From the NCBI RefSeq assembly GCF_016865425.1, contig NZ_AP023355.1, forward strand, positions 682,001-746,000: DNA of 64,000 nt. The letters run 5' to 3'. The notes under the pieces are model-generated. The model was given only the letters and a program-made list of their open reading frames with translations. It did not search any database and was not told the DNA's origin. This DNA comes from Actinocatenispora thailandica. GTDB taxonomy: Bacteria > Actinomycetota > Actinomycetes > Mycobacteriales > Micromonosporaceae. Both the position numbers and the translations under genes were made by a program. Shown here one piece after another: positions 36,720 through 45,150 of this stretch (position 1 is the first letter of the stretch; every line of letters starts with the position of its first letter).

Positions 36720-38486
36720 TCAGTCGACGATGTCGCAGATCGCGGCGCCGGCGGTGAGGGTGGCGCCGACGGCCGCGGTCAGGCCGGCGACGGTACCGGC
36801 GCGGTGGGCGGTGATCGGCTGCTCCATCTTCATCGCCTCCAGCACCAGCACCAGGTCGCCCTCGGCGACCAGGTCGCCGTCGGCCACCGCGACCTTGACC
36901 ACGGTGCCCTGCATCGGGCTGGCCAGGGTGGCTCCGGTCGGGGTGGCGTGCGCCCCGGCTGCCCGGCGCTTCGTGGTGGACCGGCGGGCGGGGGTGGCGG
37001 ACGGCGCGGCTGCTGCCGCACCGAAGGCGTCCGGCAGCGTCACCTCCAGCCGCTTGCCGGCCACCTCGACGACCACGGTGCGCCGCGGCTCCGGCTCGGC
37101 CGGCTCGGCGGGCTGGGCGTACGGCGGGATGGTGTTGTCGAACTCGGTCTCGATCCACCGGGTGTGCACGGTGAACGGCTCGTTCGGGTCGGCCGGCGCG
37201 AACGCCGGGTCGGCGACCACCGCGCGGTGGAACGGCAGCGCCGTGGCCATCCCGTCCACCTGCATCTCGTCGAGGGCGCGGGCGGCGCGCTGCAACGCCT
37301 CCTGCCGGGTCTCGCCGACCACGATCAGCTTGGCCAGCAACGAATCGAAGTTGCCGCCGACCACCGAGCCGGACTCCACCCCGGAGTCGAGCCGCACCCC
37401 CGGCCCGGCCGGAGCGACGAACCGGGTGACCGTACCGGGGGCCGGCAGGAAGTTGCGGCCCGGATCCTCGCCGTTGATCCGGAACTCGAACGCGTGCCCG
37501 CGCGGCGCCGGGTCCTCGGTGAGCCGCAGCCGCTGCCCGTCGGCGATCCGGAACTGCTCGCGCACCAGGTCGATGCCCGCGGTCTCCTCGGTGACCGGGT
37601 GCTCGACCTGCAGCCGGGTGTTGACCTCCAGGAACGAGATCATGCCGTCCGCGCCGACCAGGAACTCCACCGTACCGGCGCCGTGGTAGCCGGCCTCGGC
37701 GCAGATCGCCTTCGCCGCGGCGTGGATGGTGGCGCGCTGCTCGTCGGACAGGAACGGCGCCGGCGCCTCCTCCACCAGCTTCTGGTAGCGGCGCTGCAAC
37801 GAGCAGTCCCGGGTGCCGACCACGATCACCGTGCCGTACGTGTCGGCCAGTACCTGCGCCTCGACGTGCCGCGGCCGGTCCAGGTAGCGCTCCACGAAAC
37901 ACTCGCCGCGGCCGAACGCCGCCTGCGCCTCGCGCACCGCACTCGCGTACAGCTCGGGGATCTCGTCGGCGTCGCGGGCCACCTTCAGGCCGCGGCCACC
38001 GCCACCGAAGGCGGCCTTGATCGCCACCGGCAGCCCGTACTCGCGGGCGAACGCGGCGACCTCCTCAGGCCCGGACACCGGATCCGGGGTGCCCGGCGTC
38101 ATCGGGGCGCCGGCGCGGGCGGCGATGTGCCGCGCGGTGACCTTGTCGCCGAGGTCGCGGATCGCCTGCGGGCTCGGCCCGATCCAGGTCAGCCCGGCGT
38201 CGAGCACCGCCTGCGCGAAGTCGCCGTTCTCGGACAGGAAGCCGTACCCGGGGTGCACCGCGTCGGCGCCGGCGCGGGCGGCGACCTCGACCAGCTTGCC
38301 GATGTTCAGGTACGTCTCGGCGGCGGTGACGCCGCCCAGCGCGTACGCCTCGTCGGCCAGCCTGGCGTGCGGCGCGTCGCGGTCCTCGTCCGCGTACACC
38401 GCGACGCTGGTCAGCCCGGCGTCCCGGCAGGCACGTACCACCCGCACCGCGATCTCGCCCCGATTGGCGATCAGCACCTTCCGCAC
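36720..38486 (-). CDS. Acetyl/propionyl-CoA carboxylase alpha chain (biotin carboxylase plus BCCP)
   Basis: A 588-residue two-domain protein like mycobacterial AccA3. Biotin carboxylase part: [14 protein letters not shown], the ATP-grasp glycine loop [11 protein letters not shown], and [14 protein letters not shown]. The C-terminal carrier domain has the biotinylation site EAMKMEQ near residues 549-555. It carboxylates biotin for several acyl-CoA carboxylase beta subunits, so it supplies malonyl-CoA and methylmalonyl-CoA, including extender for the megasynthase. GTG 38486 is chosen over GTG 38516 because a perfect GGAGGAG stands six bases before it. No beta subunit is adjacent. Confidence 0.95.
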   Translation of the reverse strand: MRKVLIANRGEIAVRVVRACRDAGLTSVAVYADEDRDAPHARLADEAYALGGVTAAETYLNIGKLVEVAARAGADAVHPGYGFLSENGDFAQAVLDAGLTWIGPSPQAIRDLGDKVTARHIAARAGAPMTPGTPDPVSGPEEVAAFAREYGLPVAIKAAFGGGGRGLKVARDADEIPELYASAVREAQAAFGRGECFVERYLDRPRHVEAQVLADTYGTVIVVGTRDCSLQRRYQKLVEEAPAPFLSDEQRATIHAAAKAICAEAGYHGAGTVEFLVGADGMISFLEVNTRLQVEHPVTEETAGIDLVREQFRIADGQRLRLTEDPAPRGHAFEFRINGEDPGRNFLPAPGTVTRFVAPAGPGVRLDSGVESGSVVGGNFDSLLAKLIVVGETRQEALQRAARALDEMQVDGMATALPFHRAVVADPAFAPADPNEPFTVHTRWIETEFDNTIPPYAQPAEPAEPEPRRTVVVEVAGKRLEVTLPDAFGAAAAAPSATPARRSTTKRRAAGAHATPTGATLASPMQGTVVKVAVADGDLVAEGDLVLVLEAMKMEQPITAHRAGTVAGLTAAVGATLTAGAAICDIVD

Positions 38487-38700
38487 CCGGGCTCCTCCCA
38501 CGTCGTCGCCTGTCACCGGGAGTCTATGACCCGTCGCCGGCCGGCACCGGGGGGCCGAATGTCGCGGGCGTCCGGGGGTTTACCCCACCGCCGGTGCGGT
38601 GGCTGTCCGCGCCGGATGCTACCGGTCGCCGGATTGGGCACCGGTCGTCCGGACGGAAGGCTGGGTGCAGCGAAATCCCCTCCACCCCACGAGGCTGACG

Positions 38701-40041
38701 ATGGCACTGCTGACCTCTGTACCAGCCAAAACGCCGGGCCATGGCGCCGCACCGGCCGCCGCCGGGCGGGACCGGTTCGTCGACGCGATCCGCGCGTTCG
38801 GCACGATCGCGGTCCTGCTGCTGCACTGGCTGATCCCGGTCGTCGGGTGGGACGGGCAGCGGCTCGCCATCGGCAACGCGCTGTCCGCCGGGCAGGGCTG
38901 GCTCGTCACCTGGCCGCTGCAGGTGATCCCGCTGATGTTCTTCGCCGCCGGCGCCGCCGCCTGGTGTTCGCGCGGTGACGCTACGGCGCCGGTACCGTTC
39001 CTGCGTCGCCGGCTGGGCCGGCTGCTGCCACCGGTGATCGTGTTCGTACTGGTCTGGGCGATGGTGCTGGCGCCCGCCGCGCTGGCGCTGGGAGTACCGG
39101 CGGCGGCGGTGGCGCGCGGCGCGTCGATCGCGCCGCAGCTGCTCTGGTTCGTCGCGGTCTACCTGCTGCTGTCGCTCGCCACCCCGCTGCTGCTGCGCGC
39201 CTACCACCGGTACGGGCTGGGCCTGGTCCTGCCGCTCGCCGGCGCCGCGGTCGCGGTGGACGCCGCGCGGTTCCTGCTCGGCGGCCCGTCCTGGCTCGGC
39301 TACCTGAACGTGCTGTTCGTCTGGGCGGTGCCCTACCTGCTCGGGTTCGGGTACGCCGACGGCCGGTTCCGGAACGTGCCGCGCCGCGCGCTGGTGGCGG
39401 TCGCCGCCGCCTCGGTGCTGGTACTGGCGCTGCTGGTGGCCGCCGGGCCGTACCCGGCGAGCATGGTCGGGTTGCCCGGCGACACCATGTCGAACATGAA
39501 CCCGCCGACGATCTGCCTGCTGCTCGTCACCGGCTTCCAGGTACCGATCGCGCTGCTCGCCCGCGGCCCGGTGCTGCGCGCCCTGCGGTACCGGCCGGTC
39601 GGTCGCGCGGTCGGGTTCGTCCAGGCCCGCAGCATGACCCTCTACCTGTGGCACCTGACCGCGATGTTCGTCCTGGTCGGCGTGGTTCTGTTCGGCCTGC
39701 ACCGGCAGCTGCCGGTGGCCTGGTCGGCGGGCTGGTGGGCGACCCGGCCGCTCTGGTACGGGGTGCTGATCGCGCTGACCGCCGTCCTGGTCCGGGTGTT
39801 CGGCCGGGTCGAGCTGCGCGCGCCGCGGCCGCCGCGGTCCGCCCGGGCGCTCGCCGGGTACACCGGGATCGGCTGCCTGTTCGCCGCCCTGCTGCTGGTC
39901 ATCACGACCGGGACGATGGCGACGGGTCCGTTCGGCCCGCAGACCGTCGCGCTGCTGCTCGGCGCCCTCGGCGCCACCCTCCTGGTCCTGTCCCGCCGCC
40001 CCGCCGCCGCGCCGGCCGGTGGCCGCAACCTCCGGCCCTGA
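38701..40041 (+). CDS. Acyltransferase-3 family integral membrane protein
   Basis: A 446-residue protein with about ten hydrophobic helices. The first segment, RDRFVDAIRAFGTIAVLLLHW, carries the R...H pattern of acyltransferase family 3 (OafA/YrhL-like), and LPLMFF-like and RPLLLWYL-like blocks follow (VIPLMFFAAGAAAW, SMTLYLWHLTAMF). Such proteins acylate sugars or other exported molecules at the membrane. ATG 38701 is the first start that begins near the conserved N-terminus. No neighbours suggest the acceptor. Confidence 0.85.
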   Translation: MALLTSVPAKTPGHGAAPAAAGRDRFVDAIRAFGTIAVLLLHWLIPVVGWDGQRLAIGNALSAGQGWLVTWPLQVIPLMFFAAGAAAWCSRGDATAPVPFLRRRLGRLLPPVIVFVLVWAMVLAPAALALGVPAAAVARGASIAPQLLWFVAVYLLLSLATPLLLRAYHRYGLGLVLPLAGAAVAVDAARFLLGGPSWLGYLNVLFVWAVPYLLGFGYADGRFRNVPRRALVAVAAASVLVLALLVAAGPYPASMVGLPGDTMSNMNPPTICLLLVTGFQVPIALLARGPVLRALRYRPVGRAVGFVQARSMTLYLWHLTAMFVLVGVVLFGLHRQLPVAWSAGWWATRPLWYGVLIALTAVLVRVFGRVELRAPRPPRSARALAGYTGIGCLFAALLLVITTGTMATGPFGPQTVALLLGALGATLLVLSRRPAAAPAGGRNLRP

Positions 40042-40174
40042 GGGCCGGCGCCGGACGGTGCCCGGTCGGAACCCTCCTGTGGTGTTCGCCGACCGCTCGG
40101 GTTCGGTGGTTCCCAACCGCCCGAGATGCCGGTAGCGTCCGGCTGACCCGTCGGCAACGGCGAGAGGACCGGCG

Positions 40175-40537
40175 ATGGCGGCAGAGATGCAGCGCGACCG
40201 CCCGACGCCCGGCCCCTCGCTGGCCCGCCCCCGGTTCGTCGGTCGCCGGCGTGAACTCGACGCCCTCCGCGAGGCGCTGGCCCAGCCGCCGGCGGTGGTG
40301 CTGATCGAGGGTGAGGCCGGCATCGGCAAGAGCCGGCTGCTGCGTGAGTTCCTGGCCACCCAGCCGGACCGGCCGCCGGGCGGCCGGGTACTCGTCGGCG
40401 GTTGCCCGCCGTTTCGGGTGCCGTACACGCTGGGGCCGGTCGTGGACGCGATCCGGCCCGCCGTCGACACCGTCGCCCAGCTGGGGTTGAGCAGCCTGAG
40501 CGGGGCACTGCGGCAGCTGTTCCCGGAGTGGGCGGAC
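40175..40537 (+). pseudogene. Truncated N-terminus of a LuxR/LAL-type ATPase regulator
   Basis: From ATG 40175 the first 121 residues are a normal AAA-type regulator start: RFVGRRRELDALREAL, Walker A EGEAGIGKSR, and helices ending in GALRQLFPEWAD. After about 40533-40545 the similarity stops abruptly and the frame continues only as noise on top of an unrelated gene. The rest of the ATPase, the helical repeats and the DNA-binding domain are absent from the window. The fragment is therefore non-functional as a regulator, either through a genomic deletion or an assembly join. Confidence 0.75.
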
Positions 40538-41684
40538 GCTGGCGCTGCCGGCGGGAAGCTGGGACCTGACGGCGTCCCGGCACGGTTACCGGACGAGGAC
40601 GACCACCGTGACCGTGGCGGCGGGCATGTCGTCCACAGTGGACATTGCGCTGGACGCGATCCCGACGGTGCCGGTCACCGGTACCGTCACCGACGGATCC
40701 GGCCACGGCTGGGGCCTGTACGCGACGGTCACGGCCTCGGACGGCACCACCACCCGCACCGACCCGGCCACCGGGCGGTACGAGCTGGATCTGTTGCAGG
40801 ACAGCAGTTACACCGTGCAGGTGGCCGCCGTCGACCCGGGCTACGACCCGGCGCGGCTTTCCGTCGACGTCGGCACCGCGGCACTGACCCGCGACGTGGC
40901 GTTGACGGTCGCAGCGGTGTGCACCGCCGCGGGTTACCACGCCGACCTTTCCGGCGCCAGCGAGGCGTTCACCGGCAGCAGCGTCCCGTCCGGCTGGATG
41001 GTCGGCAACGTCGACCACCACCAACCCGGCTACGATCCGGTACCCGGGTGGCAGTTCACCAACCCGGGCGATCGCACCAACCACACCGGTGGCGACGGCA
41101 ACTTCGCGATCGTCGACTCCGACCACAGTGGACAGCACGCCATCCAGGACACGACGCTGACCTCGCCGTCCTTCGACCTGACCGGGGCGAGCACCCCGGC
41201 ACTGTCGTTCGACACCGACCTGCGCGGCGCCGTCAACTCGACGGCGACCGTGGAGGTCAGCGTCGACGACGGCGGGACGTGGAAGTCGGTGTGGCGCAAG
41301 GCAGGCACGGCGAACTCCCGCGGGCCGGTGGTCGTCGGGCTGCCGGCGGCGGCCGGCCACCGGGCCGTCGTGCGCTTCCACTACACCGGGAGCTGGTCGC
41401 AGTGGTGGGAGGTCGACGACGTGTTCGTCGGCGACCGCAGCTGCGACCCGGTCGCCGGTGGCCTGCTCGTCGGGCGCGTGACCGACACCGCCGGCGCCGG
41501 CCTCGCCGGTACGGTCACCGCGGCCGGCAGCGCCGTCGACACCGACGCCGACGGGCGGTACCGGCTCTTCGCCCCGGCCGGCGACCAGTCGGTCACCGCC
41601 GCGGCACCCGATCACACTCCCGCAACCAAGACCGCAACCGTCGACCCGGACCGGACGACCACGCTGGACTTCACCCTCTCCTGA
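40536..41684 (+). pseudogene. C-terminal part of a secreted peptidase-like protein, N-terminus missing
   Basis: The frame is open from 40500, but family similarity begins at about 40536 with LPAGSWDLTASRHGYRT, the middle of a carboxypeptidase-regulatory-like (Ig-type) domain. It is followed by a second such domain (VTGTVTDGSGHG...), a long jelly-roll-like region (WQFTNPGD...VDSDHSGQHA...FDTDLRG), and a third small domain (LVGRVTDTAGAG...). This arrangement is the usual C-terminus of secreted S8 or related peptidases of actinomycetes. The signal peptide and catalytic domain are missing and are replaced by the regulator fragment just upstream. GTG 40608 could start a peptide, but it would lack a secretion signal. 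Confidence 0.75.
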
Positions 41685-41699
41685 CCCGCCGACCCCACC

Positions 41700-41729
41700 G
41701 GGGCACGCACCACCGAGGTGCGTGCCCCG
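41700..41729. terminator. Bidirectional terminator hairpin
   Basis: GGGGCACGCACC (41700-41711), ACCGA, GGTGCGTGCCCC (41717-41728) form a perfect 12-bp stem, extendable by one pair. It lies 16 bases after the peptidase-like stop and 20 beyond the sigma-factor stop on the other strand, so it can serve both convergent units. Confidence 0.75.
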
Positions 41730-41748
41730 CCTGCATGCCGCAGCGAGG

Positions 41749-42675
41749 TCAGTCGGCGAGGGCGGTGCGGAGGGTGGCGAGGGTGCGGGTGAGGAGGCGG
41801 GACACCTGCACCTGGGAGATGCCGAGCTCGGCGGCGATTTCGGACTGGGTGCGGTGGGCGAAGAAACGCAGCACGATGATGCGCTTGTCCCGGGGTGCGA
41901 GCCGGTCGAGCAGCGGCCGCAACGCGGCCCGGTTCTCGACCCCGGCGAGGGCGTCGGCGCTGTCCAGCGCGGCGGTGTCGGCGCCGGAATCGCTGTCGTC
42001 CAGTGGGATCGTGGTGCTGACCTGCGCCACCTCCAGCGCCTCCAGCACCTCTTCGTCGGTCAGCCCGGCCGCCTCGGCGAGTTCGTGCACGGTGGGGGAA
42101 CGGCCGAGCCGCTGGTACAGCCGGACCGAGGCGGCGGACACCGCGGCGTGCCGCTCCTGCAGCCGGCGCGGCACCCGGACGGTGCCGGCCCGGTCCCGCA
42201 GGTGATGTTTGAGTTCGCCGACGATCGTCGGCGTGGCATAGCTGGTGAACTCCGCCCCGCAGCCGGGGTCGAACCGGTCGATGGCGTGCAGCAGCCCGAC
42301 CGTACCGACCTGGACCAGGTCGTCCAGGTCCTCGCCCCGGCCGCGGAACCGCCAGGCCAGCGCCCGCACCAGCGACCGGTGCCGGCGGCACAGCTCGGCG
42401 CGCAGCGCCGACCACTCGGGCTCGCCGGGGTGGCTGCGGCCGAGCCGGGCCAGCAGCTCACCGGTGCAGGCTTCCTCCGCGTACGCCGGGGACTGCCGGG
42501 GGATGCCGCGGGGCTTGCCGCGCGTCGGTGCACCATGCGTCGGCGCACCGTGCGCCGGTCCGGCGCGGGGCGGTTCGGTACGGGACGGGCCGGCCGGCTG
42601 GCGTTGGCTCGGCGCCCGGCTGCCCGGGTCGGTCCGCCGGGACGTGCCGTCCAGGCGGCGCGGCGCGGCGGTCAC
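41749..42675 (-). CDS. SigB/SigF-family alternative RNA polymerase sigma factor
   Basis: A 308-residue sigma-70 group 3 factor. Region 2 reads DLVQVGTVGLLHAIDRFDP, then FTSYATPTIVGELKHHLRD; region 3 VPRRLQERHAAV; region 4 has the helix-turn-helix QSEIAAELGISQVQVSRLL. The first about 65 residues are a Pro/Arg-rich extension of low complexity. The start GTG 42675 overlaps the stop of the anti-sigma gene (GTGA), which argues for co-translation and matched stoichiometry. It probably directs a stress, stationary-phase or sporulation-type regulon. Confidence 0.92.
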   Translation of the reverse strand: MTAAPRRLDGTSRRTDPGSRAPSQRQPAGPSRTEPPRAGPAHGAPTHGAPTRGKPRGIPRQSPAYAEEACTGELLARLGRSHPGEPEWSALRAELCRRHRSLVRALAWRFRGRGEDLDDLVQVGTVGLLHAIDRFDPGCGAEFTSYATPTIVGELKHHLRDRAGTVRVPRRLQERHAAVSAASVRLYQRLGRSPTVHELAEAAGLTDEEVLEALEVAQVSTTIPLDDSDSGADTAALDSADALAGVENRAALRPLLDRLAPRDKRIIVLRFFAHRTQSEIAAELGISQVQVSRLLTRTLATLRTALAD

Positions 42676-43079
42676 CGGGAGCCGTCCCGCTTCTTGGTCA
42701 GCCAGATGGTGGCCCGCCCGCCGGACACGTCGGACCGGACGCTGCCGGCGAGCGCGGCGAGCACCATCCAGGCGAACGTCTCGGTGCCGGGCAGCCGCTG
42801 GCCGTTGCTGGGCACGCTCACCGCGGCGGTGAGGGTCTGTTCGGCGACCTCGAACCGGCAGGTCAGCTCGGCCTCGGCGGGCGCGGCGGCGAGCAGCATG
42901 GCGCACGCCTCGTCCACCGCGATCCGCAGGTCCTCGATCTCGTCCAGGGTGAAGTGCAGTCGCGCGGCCAGCCCGGCGGTCGCGGTACGCAGCACCGACA
43001 GGTACGCGCCGTCCGCGGGCACGGTGAGGACGACCAGGTCCTCGTCGTCCACGTCGGGTTCGGGCAGCGCCTGTGTCAC
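42672..43079 (-). CDS. RsbW-like anti-sigma factor (GHKL ATPase)
   Basis: A 135-residue serine kinase/anti-sigma factor of the HATPase_c_2 type: N-box-like RIAVDEACAMLL, then a G-rich end around AFAWMV-like and GGRATIWLTKK. It should hold the overlapping sigma factor inactive until an anti-anti-sigma protein (STAS domain) binds it. No STAS gene is adjacent, so the antagonist must be elsewhere. The gene begins with GTG 43079 and is first in the two-gene unit; the promoter should lie in 43080-43177. Confidence 0.88.
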   Translation of the reverse strand: MTQALPEPDVDDEDLVVLTVPADGAYLSVLRTATAGLAARLHFTLDEIEDLRIAVDEACAMLLAAAPAEAELTCRFEVAEQTLTAAVSVPSNGQRLPGTETFAWMVLAALAGSVRSDVSGGRATIWLTKKRDGSR

Positions 43080-43177
43080 GACTGCACTCTAGAGGGTCAC
43101 CGGTGGGTTCGCCCATGCCTCGCACCCGACCGACGGACGATTGCCACTCTCCGGTAACCGGGTCGTGACGGTGACGC

Positions 43178-43663
43178 TCATCGATATTCGGCGAGTCCGG
43201 TCAAAGCGGTACCGGTCAGCCGGTACGGCATCCATTCCTGCTGCGCCGAGGCCCCGATCGCGGCGTAGAACTCGCGCGCCGGGTTCCAGTCGAGCACCGA
43301 CCAGTCGAGCCGGGCGTACCCTCGCTCGACGCAGATGCCGGCGAGCGTGGCGAGCAGCCGCCGGCCGATCCCGCCGGCCCGCGCCGCCGGCTTGACGTAC
43401 AGGTCCTCCAGGTAGATGCCGTGGGTCCCCTCCCAGGTGGAGAAGTTGAGGAACCACAGCATGAAACCGACCGGGGTGTCGTCGGCGTCGACGGCGACGT
43501 GCCCGTACAGCGCGGGGTGCTCGCCGAACAGGCAGGAGTGCAGCTGGGCGTCGGTCAGCCGGCACGACTCGGGCGCCTTCTCGTACTCGGCCAGCTCGTA
43601 CACCATCGCCACGACGGCGGGCACGTCGGCCGGTCGTACCGGCCTGATCTGCGTCTCGCTCAT
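43178..43663 (-). CDS. GNAT N-acetyltransferase (diamine acetyltransferase-like)
   Basis: A 161-residue GNAT protein. The acetyl-CoA pocket is visible as LEDLYVKPAARAGGIGRRLL, followed by WSVLDWNPAREFYAAIGA, the tail pattern of spermidine/spermine and thialysine acetyltransferases. It acetylates an unknown amine. It stands alone between the sigma/anti-sigma unit and sodN. Confidence 0.88.
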   Translation of the reverse strand: MSETQIRPVRPADVPAVVAMVYELAEYEKAPESCRLTDAQLHSCLFGEHPALYGHVAVDADDTPVGFMLWFLNFSTWEGTHGIYLEDLYVKPAARAGGIGRRLLATLAGICVERGYARLDWSVLDWNPAREFYAAIGASAQQEWMPYRLTGTALTGLAEYR

Positions 43664-43717
43664 CCCCGCAGCATGCCCCGCGAGCGCGGGCCGTGCCGCA
43701 TGGGGTGCGGAGACGAC

Positions 43718-43744
43718 GGTGCCCCGGCGGCTGGCCGGGGCACC
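43718..43744 (-). terminator. Terminator hairpin of sodN
   Basis: GGTGCCCCGG (43718-43727), seven-base loop, CCGGGGCACC (43735-43744): a perfect 10-bp stem nine bases beyond the sodN stop on the minus strand. Confidence 0.7.
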
Positions 43745-43753
43745 GAGCGGAGA

Positions 43754-44158
43754 TCAGGCCTTCTTGGTCTCCCAGAAGATCTTGGCGATCTCGTCGATCT
43801 TGTCCAGCAGTTGCTGGGCGACCGCCGGGTCGACGGAACCCTTGGTACCGGTGGCGCCGGCGAGCTTGGTCGCCTCGTTCACCAGCTGGTGCAGCTGCGG
43901 GTACTTCTCGAAGTGCGGCGGCTTGAAGTAGTCGGTCCACAGCACCCACAGGTGGTGCTTGACCAGCTCGGAGCGTTGCTCCTTGATGATCAGCGCCCGG
44001 GTGCGGAACTCGGGGTCCTCGTTCGCCTGGTACTTGTCCGCAATGCCCTTGATCGACTCGGCCTCGATCCTCGCCTGCGCAGGGTCGTACACACCGCACG
44101 GAAGGTCGCAGTGTGCGTGCGCGACGAGACGAGGAGCGAGGAAACGCGGCAGTCGCAT
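43754..44158 (-). CDS. sodN: Nickel-containing superoxide dismutase precursor
   Basis: A 134-residue NiSOD. The nickel hook HCDLPCGVYDP follows a short N-terminal propeptide (MRLPRFLAPRLVAHA), so cleavage would expose His1, Cys2 and Cys6 as ligands. The four-helix part (VKHHLWVLWTDYFKP) is canonical. ATG 44158 has GGAGGA upstream. It removes superoxide in the cytoplasm. It is divergent from its processing protease, sodX, the usual partner. Nickel-dependent control by Nur is typical of the family, but I could not identify a confident Nur box in the 212-base intergenic region. Confidence 0.97.
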   Translation of the reverse strand: MRLPRFLAPRLVAHAHCDLPCGVYDPAQARIEAESIKGIADKYQANEDPEFRTRALIIKEQRSELVKHHLWVLWTDYFKPPHFEKYPQLHQLVNEATKLAGATGTKGSVDPAVAQQLLDKIDEIAKIFWETKKA

Positions 44159-44370
44159 TCGGTCCTCCGTCAACAACATGGCTATGGCAACGCGGGTGGT
44201 CAATCCGCGCAGGGAGGGAGACACCGTGCCATCGGCCTGGATCTCCCCACAGCAGGACCCTACCCCCGGCGTCCCGCCCGAAACCGGGGAAGTCCCGGAG
44301 CGACCTTGATCACGCTCTTCCGGGTACGCCGGTCCACCGTGGAGCTGAACCGGCCTTTAAGGTCGGGCGG

Positions 44371-44733
44371 GTGACACGGACTCGGCTGGTACTCGGTGTC
44401 GGGCTGGCGGTCGCCGCGGCGGGGGCCGTGGCCGGCTGGACGGTCGGGCGCGCCCGCGCGGTGGCGGTGTCCGGGCCGTCGATGGTGCCCACCCTCCGGC
44501 ACGGCGACGCGGTACTGGCGACGCCGGCGCGGCGGGTCCGGCCCGGCGACGTGGTGATCGCCCGGTTCCGGGTGCGGCCCGACCTGCTGGTCGTCAAGCG
44601 TGCGATCCGTCCGTACCGGGACGGCTGGTGGCTGCAGGGCGACAACCCGGCGGTCACCGACGACTCCCGCCGGTACGGCGTGGCCGACGTGCTCGGCGTG
44701 GTCCGCCTGCGGTACTTCCGTGCCGAGCGCTGA
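44371..44733 (+). CDS. sodX: NiSOD maturation protease (S26 signal-peptidase-like)
   Basis: A 120-residue S26-family protease with one N-terminal membrane helix (LVLGVGLAVAAAGAVAGW), the catalytic Ser in SGPSMVPTL and the catalytic Lys in LLVVKRAIR, then GDNPAVTDDSRRYG. Its place opposite sodN identifies it as the peptidase that removes the NiSOD propeptide. GTG 44371 lies seven bases after TAAGGT (44358-44363) without a ribosome site, so the message may be leaderless. Confidence 0.93.
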   Translation: MTRTRLVLGVGLAVAAAGAVAGWTVGRARAVAVSGPSMVPTLRHGDAVLATPARRVRPGDVVIARFRVRPDLLVVKRAIRPYRDGWWLQGDNPAVTDDSRRYGVADVLGVVRLRYFRAER

Positions 44734-44748
44734 GCACCGGTCGCCCGG

Positions 44749-44914
44749 CGTTTCGCCGCGGTTGGTGGCCGCCGTCGCGGCATCGTGACGGGGACGTTTC
44801 GCGCAATCCGTTGAGCGGTCCGTTTCGCCACGTGGAACGGCGAAAACGGGACAACGTTTGGCGGCGGTGTGCCGGCCGATTGCGCATGACGACTGCGCGG
44901 TTGCTGGCTAGACT
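44749..44914 (+). promoter_or_regulatory. Repeated CGTTTCGC motifs and a -10 box before the malic enzyme gene
   Basis: The 417 bases between sodX and the malic enzyme hold no gene. CGTTTCGC occurs at 44749, 44795 and 44821. The last copy is part of an inverted repeat, TTTCGCC (44823-44829) and GGCGAAA (44839-44845). TAGACT (44909-44914) with TGACGA 16 bases upstream could be the promoter. Further down, GTGCCGAG is repeated three times. The motif array is a candidate binding region for a carbon- or redox-responsive regulator (inference). Confidence 0.4.
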
Positions 44915-45150
44915 CCTGCGGCATCGGGTGCACCCACCGCCCGATGTGTTACGCGTCCGGCCGACCGCCGTGGCGAGCCTCGGTGGTCTCGTGCCGAGTC
45001 GACCGTGCCGAGCCGGCCCCGTGCCGAGCGGCCCTCGGGCCGCACCGCTCACGGCACGCTGCCGACCCGCCGCGGCCGTGCCGCGACACGACGCGGCCGG
45101 CGCCGCCGACGGCACCCAAGCATGTTGAGCTGACCGGCAAGGAGACGCCC

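Noticed and set aside
44159..44370. Nur box between sodN and sodX
   Set aside because: The intergenic DNA has GTTG/CAAC-like pieces but no clear TTGCAA-N5-TTGCAA dyad.
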